A stretch of DNA of 64,000 bases from Clostridium puniceum. GTDB lineage: Bacteria > Bacillota > Clostridia > Clostridiales > Clostridiaceae. The notes under the pieces are model-generated. The model did no database searches and was not told the DNA's origin. It saw only the letters and a list, made by a program, of their open reading frames with translations. The stretch spans positions 1-64,000 of the forward strand of contig NZ_LZZM01000159.1 of the NCBI RefSeq assembly GCF_002006345.1. The letters run 5' to 3'. Positions 1 to 10,377 of this stretch are shown here, piece after piece. Every line of letters begins with the position of its first letter. The first letter of the stretch is position 1. A program made the position numbers and the translations under genes.

Positions 1-104
1 CTATAATATATGTATTGCAATAATAAATTTACATCTAAAACTTGTAATTATAATCATCTGCAAATAATATATGTAGAAATTTAATTACAGCATATATACA
101 TAAT

Positions 105-154
105 AAAACATAGCCCAATAATTAAGATTAATTTCTTTTATTGAGCTATGTTTT
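105..154. terminator. Bidirectional rho-independent terminator
   Basis: A 10-bp stem (105-114 with 145-154) continues after one mismatch into 5 more pairs (116-120 with 139-143). The plus side ends in a run of T. It lies about 70 bp beyond the carboxypeptidase stop, so it can end that minus-strand transcript and any plus-strand transcript entering from the left. Bases 1-104 show no gene. Confidence 0.75.
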
Positions 155-226
155 TTAGTATTCCTTATTTAAGTCTATTCTATAAAAGCATAAGAATTAG
201 TATTCAATATAAAAATACAATTATTT

Positions 227-1417
227 TTATACCCCTTTTTCAAATAAATTTTTAATATTGTATTTAATATTATCAAATATATTGCCTTTCTTTATATCTC
301 TATCACAATATATTTCTACTTCTCCAACTTTTTCATCTCCTAAATAAACTTCATATTTTCCAACTATATCTCCTGCTTTATATTCCTTCTTTAGTTCACC
401 AATGACAATTTTCTTTTCTAATTCTTTATTTACCCCCTTTGGTAATATAACATTTAAATCATTTTTTGCCATTGCCATAAAGAATTTATCAGTTTGTTCA
501 TCCATAAATACCTTATCTATTTGTTCATCCTTTGATACAAGTTTTTTACCTTCATATTTTGAAAATCCATAATTAAGTAAAACTCCTGCATCACGATTTC
601 TTATTTTATAAGTTGGAGCACCCATGATTACAGATAACATTCTTACACCATTTCTTGTTGCTGTTGCACTAATACAATATTTAGCTTCATCTGTAAATCC
701 TGTTTTTAATCCATCACAGCCTTCAAAAAATCTAACTAATTTATTATGATTTACAAGTTCTATTGGAGATTTTCTACCTTCTGATATAGAATCCATATAA
801 GTGCCAGTGTATTTTAAAACTATTGGATGTTTTAATAATTCCTTAGACATTATTGCTATATCTTTTGCTGTAGATAAATGTCCTTCTGCTGGTAAACCAT
901 TGCAATTTTTAAAAGTAGTATTACTCATTCCTATCTCTTGTGCTCTTTTGTTCATAATATTAACAAAATCTGCTTCTGTACCTCCAAGATATTCAGCAAG
1001 TGCAACTGCTGCATCGTTACCTGACGCTATTGCAACACCTTTTAGCAGTTCTTCTACTGTTCTTATTTCTCCAGTATCCAAAAGCATTGTACTTCCACCC
1101 ATTTTCTTAGCATTTTCACTGCAGGTTACCTTATCCTCCAATTTAATTTTGCCACTGTCTACAGCCTCCATTGTCAATAACATAGTCATAACTTTTGTTA
1201 CTGATGCGGGTGCAAATTTTTCATCTGCATTTTTTTCATAAAGTATCTTGCCACTCATAGGTTCCATAAGTAAGGCTGACTTTGCTTCTATATTTGTTCC
1301 ATCAGATTTAACTTTATCCTCTGTGTCTATTGCATTAGCTATGTTAATTGGCAATACTAATATCGTAAGAATAAATATCAAAGTAAAAGATAAAATTCGC
1401 TTCATTCTATTTTTCAT
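227..1417 (-). CDS. D-alanyl-D-alanine carboxypeptidase (low-molecular-weight PBP, DacF/PBP5 type)
   Basis: Serine DD-carboxypeptidase that trims the terminal D-Ala from peptidoglycan stem peptides at the outer face of the membrane. The three penicillin-binding motifs are present in order: SxxK (S-V-T-K), S-G-N and K-T-G (in GLKTGFT), followed by a C-terminal beta-rich PBP5_C-like part. The start is placed at the ATG at 1417, just after a strong AGGAGGT site; this gives 396 residues, beginning with a basic stretch and a hydrophobic signal peptide ending near A-N-A. A longer open frame to 1489 lacks this site. The gene has terminators on both sides, so it is probably a separate housekeeping unit and not part of the NRPS cluster. 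Confidence 0.93.
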   Translation of the reverse strand: MKNRMKRILSFTLIFILTILVLPINIANAIDTEDKVKSDGTNIEAKSALLMEPMSGKILYEKNADEKFAPASVTKVMTMLLTMEAVDSGKIKLEDKVTCSENAKKMGGSTMLLDTGEIRTVEELLKGVAIASGNDAAVALAEYLGGTEADFVNIMNKRAQEIGMSNTTFKNCNGLPAEGHLSTAKDIAIMSKELLKHPIVLKYTGTYMDSISEGRKSPIELVNHNKLVRFFEGCDGLKTGFTDEAKYCISATATRNGVRMLSVIMGAPTYKIRNRDAGVLLNYGFSKYEGKKLVSKDEQIDKVFMDEQTDKFFMAMAKNDLNVILPKGVNKELEKKIVIGELKKEYKAGDIVGKYEVYLGDEKVGEVEIYCDRDIKKGNIFDNIKYNIKNLFEKGV

Positions 1418-1510
1418 TTTACTACCTCCTTTCAAAATTAGTGTTACCATAAGCAGAAATAATATAACAAGTAGTTCTAAATTTCTCAAAAATTTGACAC
1501 AAAATTTACT

Positions 1511-1548
1511 TTATATAAAAAATAACAGATAAGCATACTCATCTGTTA
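1511..1548 (-). terminator. Rho-independent terminator below the NRPS/GNAT operon
   Basis: The inverted repeat TAACAGAT (1523-1530) / ATCTGTTA (1541-1548) is followed, on the minus strand, by a T-rich tail (TTTTTTATA). It is the first good hairpin after the acetyltransferase stop, so it is the likely end of the long biosynthetic transcript. The rest of 1418-1824 holds no gene; a second 8-bp inverted repeat (1732-1739 / 1784-1791) has a long loop and no T tail. Confidence 0.6.
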
Positions 1549-1824
1549 CTTCTAAATTTTCGATCTATTTAATGCATAAATCGTAATTTAAATTTTATAT
1601 TTTAATAAAAATTGGTTTGAAAATTCTAAAAGAAATTAAACTAAAACTTTAGAACCTATCTTAATATTTAGTCTATTAACTTCATCCATAATTTAATCTT
1701 ATCTCTTACATGTGATTATAACATCTAATTAGTCTTACGGCTTCATATTCAAAACTATCCCATTTTCTATTAATTAATTTTATCGTAAGACAATTTTAAC
1801 TTACCTTTGAATTACAAATAACAC

Positions 1825-2373
1825 TTATTTTATTAATGAAAACATATTTAAATCTTGATGCTTATCTCTAAAATATACATATTTTCTTAAATAGCCTTCA
1901 TAAACAAAGTTCATTTTTTTTAACATATTTTCTGAAGCTTTATTCTCGGGATACACGACAGCTTCTATTCTCTCTAAATTCATTTTATTAAATCCATAAT
2001 GTATTATTGATGAAATCGCTTCTTTTGCATATCCATTTCCCCAAAAACTACTATTTACTTCATAACCTATTTCTGCTCTAAAATGTCTTTTACTCCAATT
2101 ATGATATCCACAAGTTCCAATTATTTTATTAAACTTTTTTAATTCAATTCCCCATCGAATAGCATTACCCGCATTAAAAGATTGATCAAATTTCTCAATG
2201 AGAATCTCTGCCTCTGATATATCCTTCATAGGATAGATTCCATAGTATTTAGTAACAATCTCGGATGAAAGTATACCAAATACATTCTGTGAATCTTTGC
2301 TTGTCATTGACCTAAGTTTTAGTCTTTCAGTTTCAATTACTGGAAACTCATTAAATGCCTCTTTCTCGCCCAT
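1825..2373 (-). CDS. GNAT-family N-acetyltransferase (RimJ/RimL type)
   Basis: A 182-residue acetyl-CoA-dependent N-acyltransferase. It opens with the typical E-T-E-R-L-K-L-R strand. It also has the family's G-Y-E-V ... W-G-N-G-Y-A-K-E-A acetyl-CoA-binding turn and the later N-x-x-S-x-x-M-x-K-K-x-x-F segment. The ATG at 2373 follows AGGAG. Only 33 bp separate it from the stop of the terminal NRPS and no terminator lies between, so it is probably the last gene of the biosynthetic operon. In that setting it could acetylate the product (self-protection or tailoring) or a precursor. RimJ/L-like proteins have many unrelated substrates, so this role is inference only. Confidence 0.85.
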   Translation of the reverse strand: MGEKEAFNEFPVIETERLKLRSMTSKDSQNVFGILSSEIVTKYYGIYPMKDISEAEILIEKFDQSFNAGNAIRWGIELKKFNKIIGTCGYHNWSKRHFRAEIGYEVNSSFWGNGYAKEAISSIIHYGFNKMNLERIEAVVYPENKASENMLKKMNFVYEGYLRKYVYFRDKHQDLNMFSLIK

Positions 2374-2406
2374 ATTTTACTCCTATTCTGTTGTACTTAA
2401 AACATA

Positions 2407-5400
2407 TTATTTTTGTTCAAGTATTATCTTTGCTATATCTGCGTTAAATTTGCTATTTTCAGGATTTAACATATTAATATGTTCTCCATGCCCGTCATAC
2501 ACATGATAAGAAGCATTTGTCATATCACACCACCCTGTATATACATCATTTTCATTTCTATTATTTGCGGAAATTAAATGTATATGTGAACGTACTTGTC
2601 CTTCATTAATCATTTTATAATAATATTTGTGATAGCATAATATTCCTCTTTTCATTCCTTCGAGATAAATATTATTAACTTCTAAACCAATACTTTCAAG
2701 ATAGTTGTTTATCCTACTTTCTATCACATGCTCTGAAAATTCTAATTGTTTTGCCTTTCTATAAGAATCAAAAAGAATTATTTTTTCTACAGTGTATCCC
2801 TCTGATTCAAGTCTTTTGGCTACTTCAAATGCGATACCGCCTCCTGCAGAATAACCAATTAAATTATAACTACCTTCTATTTGTAATTTTTTTATTTGTT
2901 CAGTATAGAAACTAACTAGGTCATCACGCTCTACATAATCGAAACAAATCATATTATAATCAATATACTTAGCAATATTTAAATAAGCTGAAGCCATGCC
3001 TATGATATCAGGAAAACAGAATATTTTTTCTTTAAAGTTTTTATTGAATTCTAGATAAAAACTTTTATGGGATTTATTTTTTATGAGTCCACGAATATTT
3101 CTTATGTTTGGTTCTTTGAATATTTTAATTATAGGTACTTCAATATTAAATTTTTTATAAATGAATGTACAAAGATTAATTATTGTTAAAGAGTTAGCTC
3201 CTATTTCGAATAGGTCATCTAACGGTGATATACTTTTCCAATTTAGTATTTCCTCAACATATTTTAGTAATTCCCTTTCAACCTCGTCACTGGCTTTTAT
3301 ATTATGATTTAGTTTAGACTTTGAATTTTTAAATTCCTTCATATACCTTTTATCAATCTTACCATTGGCATTAAATTTAAATTTATCTAAAATCACGTAT
3401 TCATTGGGAAGCATATATGCTGGTAATCTTTCTTTTAATTTTCTTCTAATGCTTTCTAGTGTTGATTCATTGTTTAATATTAGATACGCTATAATTCTTT
3501 CATTAACGTCATCTGATACCTCTACTACAACTCTTGATACCTCGTTTAATTCTAGAATATTTCTTTCAATATCACTAAGATCTATTCTTAAACCTCTAAT
3601 TTTTACTTGGCTGTCTTTTCTTCCTATAAACAATATATCACCACTTGGAAGCCACTTTCCTATATCTCCAGTTTTGTACATTAAACTTCCATTAAAATAT
3701 TTACTTCTTACAAACTTCTCTTGTGTTAATTCCTTACTATTTATATATCCATTTGTAACACCCTTACCAAAAATACAAATTTCTCCTGTTATTCCTACTG
3801 GCAGAATATTATTGTGTTTATCCAAAATTAGAATTTTATAATTAGGCATAGGTTTTCCAATTGGAATATTAGTATAGTATTTATAATTTTCGTGATTTAC
3901 TTCAAAATAAGTAGAATCAACTGTACACTCGGTTGGACCATATACATTTATTATCAATGGATACTTAACATCTTCTCCACATTCCATCTTATTGTAAAAT
4001 GATTTTACTGTTTTACCGTTTAATGTTTCTCCACCTATCAACATCTTCTTGATATTAGAACTTTCTAAATACTGATTTGACTCAGTTATAAAGCTAATAT
4101 GATTAGGTGTTCCATCTGTTACGTCTATCATATTTTTAACATAATACTCATACAGCTTCTTACCATCATATTTCAAATTTTCAGGTAATATATGAAGATG
4201 ATGACCATTTAATAGTGCTGCAAAAATCTGCTTTATCGAAGCATCAAAATAGTAAGGTGATATCATACTTATATTTGCACCACTAGGAATATCATTATAT
4301 ACTCTCTCATTTAGACCTTCTACCAAATTCAATACATTTCCATGAGAAACTGAGACACCTTTTGGAACGCCACTTGAGCCCGAAGTATAGATAACATAAG
4401 CCTCATTATCTTTCCTTATCTCTTGTTCTACTGCAACAAACTTATTTGAGGTATTATCTTTTGGTCCCATATAAAAATCCATATAAATTAAATCTACATC
4501 ATCTTTTTCCTTTTCGCTATTTAAAAATGCCACTCCCTTAACTTCATTTAATTCTTTTTGAGTTAAAATATGTTTGTGGTTTTTAATCATTACGTCAACA
4601 ATTTCAGATATAGTTTCTTCGCCTTCCCCTAGTATGGAAAAATCAAAGTTTGAATCTAAAAGCAGAGTATTAAAATCACTAGTAGCATAAGGGCCTCCAG
4701 CAAAAATTGGAATGTCTGGGAACTTACTTTTAATTACTGCCGCTGTCTTATGATAAAACTCTCTATAAAACGTTAAAGTTCTCATTCCTATAATGTCTGG
4801 ATTATAATCTTTTATAAATTTAAGAAGTTCTTTATATGAATTAAAATCAATTCTAGATTTTAAAACTTTTCCATCTACTGCATCCCCATATTTTTCTTTT
4901 AAATATGACATCACGTATAATTGGCCTAATGGAACTTCAACTACATCATACATCATATTTTCAGAATCCTTAGAAAAATATTGTGTTAAATCAAGAAATA
5001 ATATTTTTACCGCATCTTTTTTAACTTCACCATGCTTAAATAAACCTTTTAATTTTTCGTTTAAACCTTCACAAGATAAATCTTTATTAGTTTCTACAAG
5101 GCTTAATTCTTCTCGTGTTACATTTAACACTTTAAATAGCTCATCAAGACTCCTAATACTTTGAGATAAATAACTATCGTATTTTTGTACTATTTCATCT
5201 TCGGTTAAAAGTTTTAATTGATGAGGAAGTACATGCAACAATCTTTCCTTATTTAAAAAGTATTCATTTAAAAAATCTGTCTGATACTTTAAAGTAAATT
5301 TCTTATCAAATGGAAGTGTTAGCGGCAATTCATGATATGCCATAGCACTTGAAGCTTGTATATCTTCATTTTTTATACCATTTTCAATTGCTAGTCTTTC

Positions 5401-8400
5401 CATGTTTGTATTAGCATAAATTTTTAATATATTTACATATGGGAAGTGAATCCACTTAATGTCTTTTATAAATTCAAGAGTCGCTCTTGCTTCCTCCTCA
5501 GTCTCTGTTGGAAAACCATGCATTGTATTAACTTCTAATATGATATTAGGGTATTTCTTAGCAATATATTCGACATTTCTTTTAAATTTATCAAGTTTCA
5601 GATTTTTACTTATTAACTTTTGCAAACGTTCTGAAGCAGTTTCAAGGGCCAATGCAACTCTTACAGTACCTGCTCTCACCATCAAATCAATATATTCTTC
5701 TGTCAATATATCTCCTCTTATACAAAGGAATAATTGAACATCCATATTATTTTCAATAATTAATTCAAATATTTTTTTACTATTCTGTACATTAAAATTA
5801 AATACATCGTCTAAAAATACAAACTTTTTCAACCCAATTTTATAATACATTTGCATTTCTTCAAATACATTATTAGCTGATCTGCAAATCTGCTTCTTAG
5901 GCCAAATTTTATGACAATAAGCACAATTAAATGGACATCCTCTTGAAGATATCATTGAAACACCATCTTTAATTAGTGATTGACCTATATATTTATTATA
6001 TTTTTCATAATCTATCATAGATCTATCTGGAAATGGTAATTCATCAAGATTCACTATAGGTGGCCTGCTATCAGTCTTATGAATAATGCAGCTTCTTCCA
6101 AAAATATTTTTTAAATTTAGAATAGATATATCCTTCATACTTATTTCATTTGTTAATATCAATTGAATTGATGAAGTTTTTATTATTTCCCTTAATCTCT
6201 TTTGTGGCGTAGTTGGATCAATAGGAACATAAGACGCTCCCGCCTTTAAAACTCCTAATATTGCAGTTATAGTATCTAAAGAAGGTTTATATATTAATCC
6301 AACTCTTGAATTAATATATATTCCTCTAGATTTTAAGCCTTCTGCCAATTCATCAGATTTAACATCGAGTTCATCATACTTCATGCTGCAACCGTCAAAA
6401 GTTATAGCATTTCTATCAGGATATTGTCTTGCTATATATTTAAATCTGTCAACAATTGAATCTAACGTATTATATTCTATGCCGTTTGAGTTAAAGTTAT
6501 TTAGAATCAACGATACTTCTGCTTCTGATATAATACTTATATTTTTAATAGGAGTATCAAAAGATTTTAATTGTTTAAGAATTTCAATATATTTAACAGC
6601 CAATTTCTCAATAGTTTCTTTTTTAAATAATCCTGTGCAGTATGAAAAATTTAAACATAATTCATCATTTATCTCATAGGCATTTACAGTCAAATCAAAT
6701 TTTGTATTCTTCTTATCAAACTCAAAATTTTCAAATTTCAAGTTATTTATTTCAGATTTTGTTATATCAAAACTTTGCATTGCAAACATTGTATCAAATA
6801 ACACATTTCTACTTTTATCTCTTATTATCTTTAAATCATCTAATAATTCTTCGAATTGATAATCTTGATTTTCATATGCTGATAAGGTCTTTTCACGTAC
6901 CTCACCAAGTAATTCATTAAATGTTTTATTAGGATCTATCTTTTGTCTTAAAGCTAAAGTATTAATAAATACCCCAACCAATTTTTCAAATTCACTATCT
7001 GATCTTCCAGCAATTGGCGTTCCTACAATAAAATCATCTTCACCAGTATATTTATGAAGCAACACATAATATGAGGCTAATAAAATCATGAATAATGAGC
7101 TTCTCCTATCTACTGCTGCATTTTTCAATCCAGCTGTTAATTCTTTACTTAAATAATAAGTAATACTTTCCCCAGCAAATGATTGTATCGCAGGTCGTTC
7201 ATAATCTGTTGGTAAATTTAACTTTGGCAATATGCCAGAAAATTCATTAAGCCAATATTGTTTTTGTTTTTCACTGGATTTTTTTAAATTTTGCTGCCAT
7301 AATACATAATCCTTATATTGTAATGTTAAAGGTTCCAATTCTTTCCCATTATAAAATTCTACAAATTCCTTTGTTATTATATTCATAGAAAATCCATCTG
7401 AAACAATATGATGAATATCAATTACTAAAGCGTGATTTTCTTCATCAATTGTAAATAATCCTACCTTAAATAATGGACATTTTCTCAAATCAAAAGGCTT
7501 AAGGAACTCATCTATTTCATTAATAAGATCCTTTTCTAAAATTGTTTTTCTTGTAATCTTAAGTTGTATGTCATCATGAATTATTTGTACAGGCTCTCCC
7601 TTAATAATATCAAAGCTTGTCCTTAAAATTTCATGTCTTTTTATTAACTTGTTAATGGCACTCTCAATTTGAAAATATTCTAATTTTCCATATAGTTTTA
7701 AAACAATTGGTATATTATAATTTAAATTTTCATCCGTTATTTCATTTAAAACAAAAATTCTTCTTTGAGAAGAAGATAATGGATAAAAATCTTTCTTCTC
7801 AGATATGATTATATCTTTATTTTTTATATACTGTGTTTGTTCAATTAGTTTTCCTATCGCTTCTATAGTAGGTTCTTTAAATATTTCCACTAATGATATT
7901 GACTTTTTGAACTCAGATTTAATCCTTGATGCTAATGAAGTAGCTTTAAGGGAATGCCCTCCCAACTTGAAGAAATTATCTTTAACGCTTATATCACTAT
8001 TTATGTTTAAAATATCCTTCCATAAATCAACAAGCTTCTTTTCAATATCATTTCTCGGTATTGCAAATTCCACATCTTTAGGAATTATCTCCATAAGTAA
8101 AAGACCCTTCTTATCTACTTTCCCATTTGGTAGTAATGGTATTTTATCGATCTGAGAAATTCTCTGTGGAATCATATAGCCTGGTAGAGCCATTTCCAAT
8201 TCCTTTATAATTAATTCTGGTGATATTTGTTCATTTGAAGTTACAAATGCTGATATATATTTATCATTTGAATCTGTATCATTTATTATAACAACTGCAT
8301 CCTGAATGCATTGAATTTTTGTTATATTTTTTTCTACTTCTGAAAGTTCTAATCTAAACCCTCTAATCTTTACTTGTGCATCTTTTCTTTCGTAGTATTC

Positions 8401-10338
8401 TAATTCTCCATTAGAATGTAACTTTGCAATATCACCTGTTTTATAAATATTGACTATCCCAAATTTATTAAATTCCACAAATTTTTCTTGAGTCATTTCA
8501 GTGTTATTATAATAACCTTTTGCTAGTCCTAATCCATAAACGCATAATTCTCCCCAGTTCCCTAATGGAACAATTTCCCCCATATCATTAATTAATATAA
8601 ATCCTATATTGTCTATTGCCTTTCCAATATAGACATATTCATCTTCTATATTAAATTTATGAACAGTTGAACAGACACTATTTTCTGTTGGTCCATATTC
8701 ATTATGCAATTCTGTATTAATCAGCATTTTAAAATGCTGTTTTACAACATCAAGTCCAATTTTTTCCCCTGCTACAGTTATATGTTTTAATTTACTAAGC
8801 ATATGAGGAACCTCTGTTAATAACATTTTATACATGCTAGGAACAAGAAGAACATGTGTTATATTCTTATTTTCAATAATATTTGATAAATAAGGAATTT
8901 CAATTCTTTTTGCTTCATTTATTAGTACAAGCTTAGAACCACTAGTCAATGGTGTAAAAATGTCTTCTATTGAACTATCAAAAGAAAACGATGGAAATTG
9001 TAATATAGCATCATTGCAGTTAAACTTATAATACTCACCTCTCCAAGAAATTGTATTACAAATTGATTCATGCTTAACCATAACCCCCTTAGGATTTCCC
9101 GTAGAGCCAGAAGTATAAATAATGTATGCGATACTGTCACTACTAGGACTTTCTAATTCCATTTCTGGTATAGATTCACTAACGAAGTCTTCCATATTAA
9201 TTAAATTACTTATGCAGCATTTCTCCAATGCTTTTATTCTTTTAGATGTAATAACTAGTTCTGGCTGACTATCCTTGATTAAAAAATCAATTCTCTTTTT
9301 AGGATAAGACGGATCAATAGGAATATATGTCCCCCCAGCCTTAAGTACAGCTATTATGGCTATAATCATTTCAAATGATCTATCAATACATATTGCTACA
9401 TTCTTATTTTCACTAATATTATTTTTTCTTAAAAAGTAAGCTAACTGATCTGATTTATAGTCAAGTTCCTTGTAAGTTAAAAGTTCATCTTCAAATATAA
9501 GAGCAATTTCATTGGGTGTTTTTTTTACCTGTTCTTTAAACAGATCAACTAAATTATTAAATTTTCTCTCAATGCACCTTCCTGAACCTGACTTTATAAT
9601 AAAGTCAACTTCCTCATTAGATAGATGATTTGCCTCTCCTATTTTGATTTCCAAATTACTGATTACATTATTAATTACATTGAGAAAATGATTGGCATAT
9701 TTCTGTATTCTTTCTCTATAATACAAATTCTTATTATAATGTATCTTTAATAGTAATTTTTCTTCCTTCATAAATTCATATATAAGATTACACTTGGTTT
9801 TTATATATGAATATTCTTGAATTCCATTTAAAATAATACAAATATCAAATAGTTTATTACCCTCACTATCTCCAAAGTCAAGCATATTAACTAATTCATC
9901 TATAGGAAAGTTTTGATTATTGAAGCCATTTAATAATGCATCCTTTGCCGCTAATATAGTCTGTTTAATAGTCATATCATTATTTATTTGAATTCTTAAT
10001 GGTATTTCAGTATTAATAAACTGTTTTTCTTCCTTTTGCTTTAATATAGTGGTACCGATTATTGAATCTTCATACCCTTCGTATTTAAAGTATAATATTC
10101 TAATAAATGATATTAACAATATTAACAATCTATTATCTGATCCATTACTAATTCTATATAATTCATTTGAAATATTTTCTGGTATTTCTATTAAGATTTC
10201 CTCATAATCATATTTTCCATTAAACACATTAGTATCATAAGACAGAGTTGCATGTTTTAGTTCACCATTTAATTTTTTAGTCCAAAATTCCTTTTCTTTA
10301 ACAAGAGAGTTTAATATAATTCGTCTATTATCTGTCAT
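2407..10338 (-). CDS. Terminal NRPS: partial C, A, PCP, C, A (Glu-type, interrupted by radical SAM + B12 domains), PCP, TE
   Basis: A 2643-residue terminal synthetase. Residues 1-250 match only the C-terminal lobe of a condensation domain and lack HHxxxDG. Next come A1 (A3 motif near 403), PCP1 (L-G-G-H-S near 791) and a full C domain (HHIVSDG near 976). A2 begins near 1280. Between its A2 and A3 motifs lies an insert of about 560 residues (nt about 4420-6100) with a radical SAM cluster motif C-P-F-N-C-A-Y-C (near 1467) and then a B12-binding-like Rossmann domain (about 1775-1915). The A domain resumes at Y-T-S-G-S-S-G near 1983, then PCP2 (near 2380) and a thioesterase with G-Y-S-A-G-G and a late G-E-H. 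The A2 pocket reads D-A-K-D-L-G-V-V-D(-K), the surfactin-type glutamate code. The A1 pocket reads D-S-E-L-T-A-E-V-C, with no confident substrate. GAGGAGG precedes the ATG at 10338. Confidence 0.95.
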   Translation of the reverse strand: MTDNRRIILNSLVKEKEFWTKKLNGELKHATLSYDTNVFNGKYDYEEILIEIPENISNELYRISNGSDNRLLILLISFIRILYFKYEGYEDSIIGTTILKQKEEKQFINTEIPLRIQINNDMTIKQTILAAKDALLNGFNNQNFPIDELVNMLDFGDSEGNKLFDICIILNGIQEYSYIKTKCNLIYEFMKEEKLLLKIHYNKNLYYRERIQKYANHFLNVINNVISNLEIKIGEANHLSNEEVDFIIKSGSGRCIERKFNNLVDLFKEQVKKTPNEIALIFEDELLTYKELDYKSDQLAYFLRKNNISENKNVAICIDRSFEMIIAIIAVLKAGGTYIPIDPSYPKKRIDFLIKDSQPELVITSKRIKALEKCCISNLINMEDFVSESIPEMELESPSSDSIAYIIYTSGSTGNPKGVMVKHESICNTISWRGEYYKFNCNDAILQFPSFSFDSSIEDIFTPLTSGSKLVLINEAKRIEIPYLSNIIENKNITHVLLVPSMYKMLLTEVPHMLSKLKHITVAGEKIGLDVVKQHFKMLINTELHNEYGPTENSVCSTVHKFNIEDEYVYIGKAIDNIGFILINDMGEIVPLGNWGELCVYGLGLAKGYYNNTEMTQEKFVEFNKFGIVNIYKTGDIAKLHSNGELEYYERKDAQVKIRGFRLELSEVEKNITKIQCIQDAVVIINDTDSNDKYISAFVTSNEQISPELIIKELEMALPGYMIPQRISQIDKIPLLPNGKVDKKGLLLMEIIPKDVEFAIPRNDIEKKLVDLWKDILNINSDISVKDNFFKLGGHSLKATSLASRIKSEFKKSISLVEIFKEPTIEAIGKLIEQTQYIKNKDIIISEKKDFYPLSSSQRRIFVLNEITDENLNYNIPIVLKLYGKLEYFQIESAINKLIKRHEILRTSFDIIKGEPVQIIHDDIQLKITRKTILEKDLINEIDEFLKPFDLRKCPLFKVGLFTIDEENHALVIDIHHIVSDGFSMNIITKEFVEFYNGKELEPLTLQYKDYVLWQQNLKKSSEKQKQYWLNEFSGILPKLNLPTDYERPAIQSFAGESITYYLSKELTAGLKNAAVDRRSSLFMILLASYYVLLHKYTGEDDFIVGTPIAGRSDSEFEKLVGVFINTLALRQKIDPNKTFNELLGEVREKTLSAYENQDYQFEELLDDLKIIRDKSRNVLFDTMFAMQSFDITKSEINNLKFENFEFDKKNTKFDLTVNAYEINDELCLNFSYCTGLFKKETIEKLAVKYIEILKQLKSFDTPIKNISIISEAEVSLILNNFNSNGIEYNTLDSIVDRFKYIARQYPDRNAITFDGCSMKYDELDVKSDELAEGLKSRGIYINSRVGLIYKPSLDTITAILGVLKAGASYVPIDPTTPQKRLREIIKTSSIQLILTNEISMKDISILNLKNIFGRSCIIHKTDSRPPIVNLDELPFPDRSMIDYEKYNKYIGQSLIKDGVSMISSRGCPFNCAYCHKIWPKKQICRSANNVFEEMQMYYKIGLKKFVFLDDVFNFNVQNSKKIFELIIENNMDVQLFLCIRGDILTEEYIDLMVRAGTVRVALALETASERLQKLISKNLKLDKFKRNVEYIAKKYPNIILEVNTMHGFPTETEEEARATLEFIKDIKWIHFPYVNILKIYANTNMERLAIENGIKNEDIQASSAMAYHELPLTLPFDKKFTLKYQTDFLNEYFLNKERLLHVLPHQLKLLTEDEIVQKYDSYLSQSIRSLDELFKVLNVTREELSLVETNKDLSCEGLNEKLKGLFKHGEVKKDAVKILFLDLTQYFSKDSENMMYDVVEVPLGQLYVMSYLKEKYGDAVDGKVLKSRIDFNSYKELLKFIKDYNPDIIGMRTLTFYREFYHKTAAVIKSKFPDIPIFAGGPYATSDFNTLLLDSNFDFSILGEGEETISEIVDVMIKNHKHILTQKELNEVKGVAFLNSEKEKDDVDLIYMDFYMGPKDNTSNKFVAVEQEIRKDNEAYVIYTSGSSGVPKGVSVSHGNVLNLVEGLNERVYNDIPSGANISMISPYYFDASIKQIFAALLNGHHLHILPENLKYDGKKLYEYYVKNMIDVTDGTPNHISFITESNQYLESSNIKKMLIGGETLNGKTVKSFYNKMECGEDVKYPLIINVYGPTECTVDSTYFEVNHENYKYYTNIPIGKPMPNYKILILDKHNNILPVGITGEICIFGKGVTNGYINSKELTQEKFVRSKYFNGSLMYKTGDIGKWLPSGDILFIGRKDSQVKIRGLRIDLSDIERNILELNEVSRVVVEVSDDVNERIIAYLILNNESTLESIRRKLKERLPAYMLPNEYVILDKFKFNANGKIDKRYMKEFKNSKSKLNHNIKASDEVERELLKYVEEILNWKSISPLDDLFEIGANSLTIINLCTFIYKKFNIEVPIIKIFKEPNIRNIRGLIKNKSHKSFYLEFNKNFKEKIFCFPDIIGMASAYLNIAKYIDYNMICFDYVERDDLVSFYTEQIKKLQIEGSYNLIGYSAGGGIAFEVAKRLESEGYTVEKIILFDSYRKAKQLEFSEHVIESRINNYLESIGLEVNNIYLEGMKRGILCYHKYYYKMINEGQVRSHIHLISANNRNENDVYTGWCDMTNASYHVYDGHGEHINMLNPENSKFNADIAKIILEQK

Positions 10339-10377
10339 AATTTCCTCCTCAATATAACCTCTGATTTTTAATCTATG

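Noticed and set aside
1732-1791. Inverted repeat GTCTTACG ... CGTAAGAC
   Set aside because: Eight-base arms around a 44-base loop with no T tail; too weak to call a terminator or operator.
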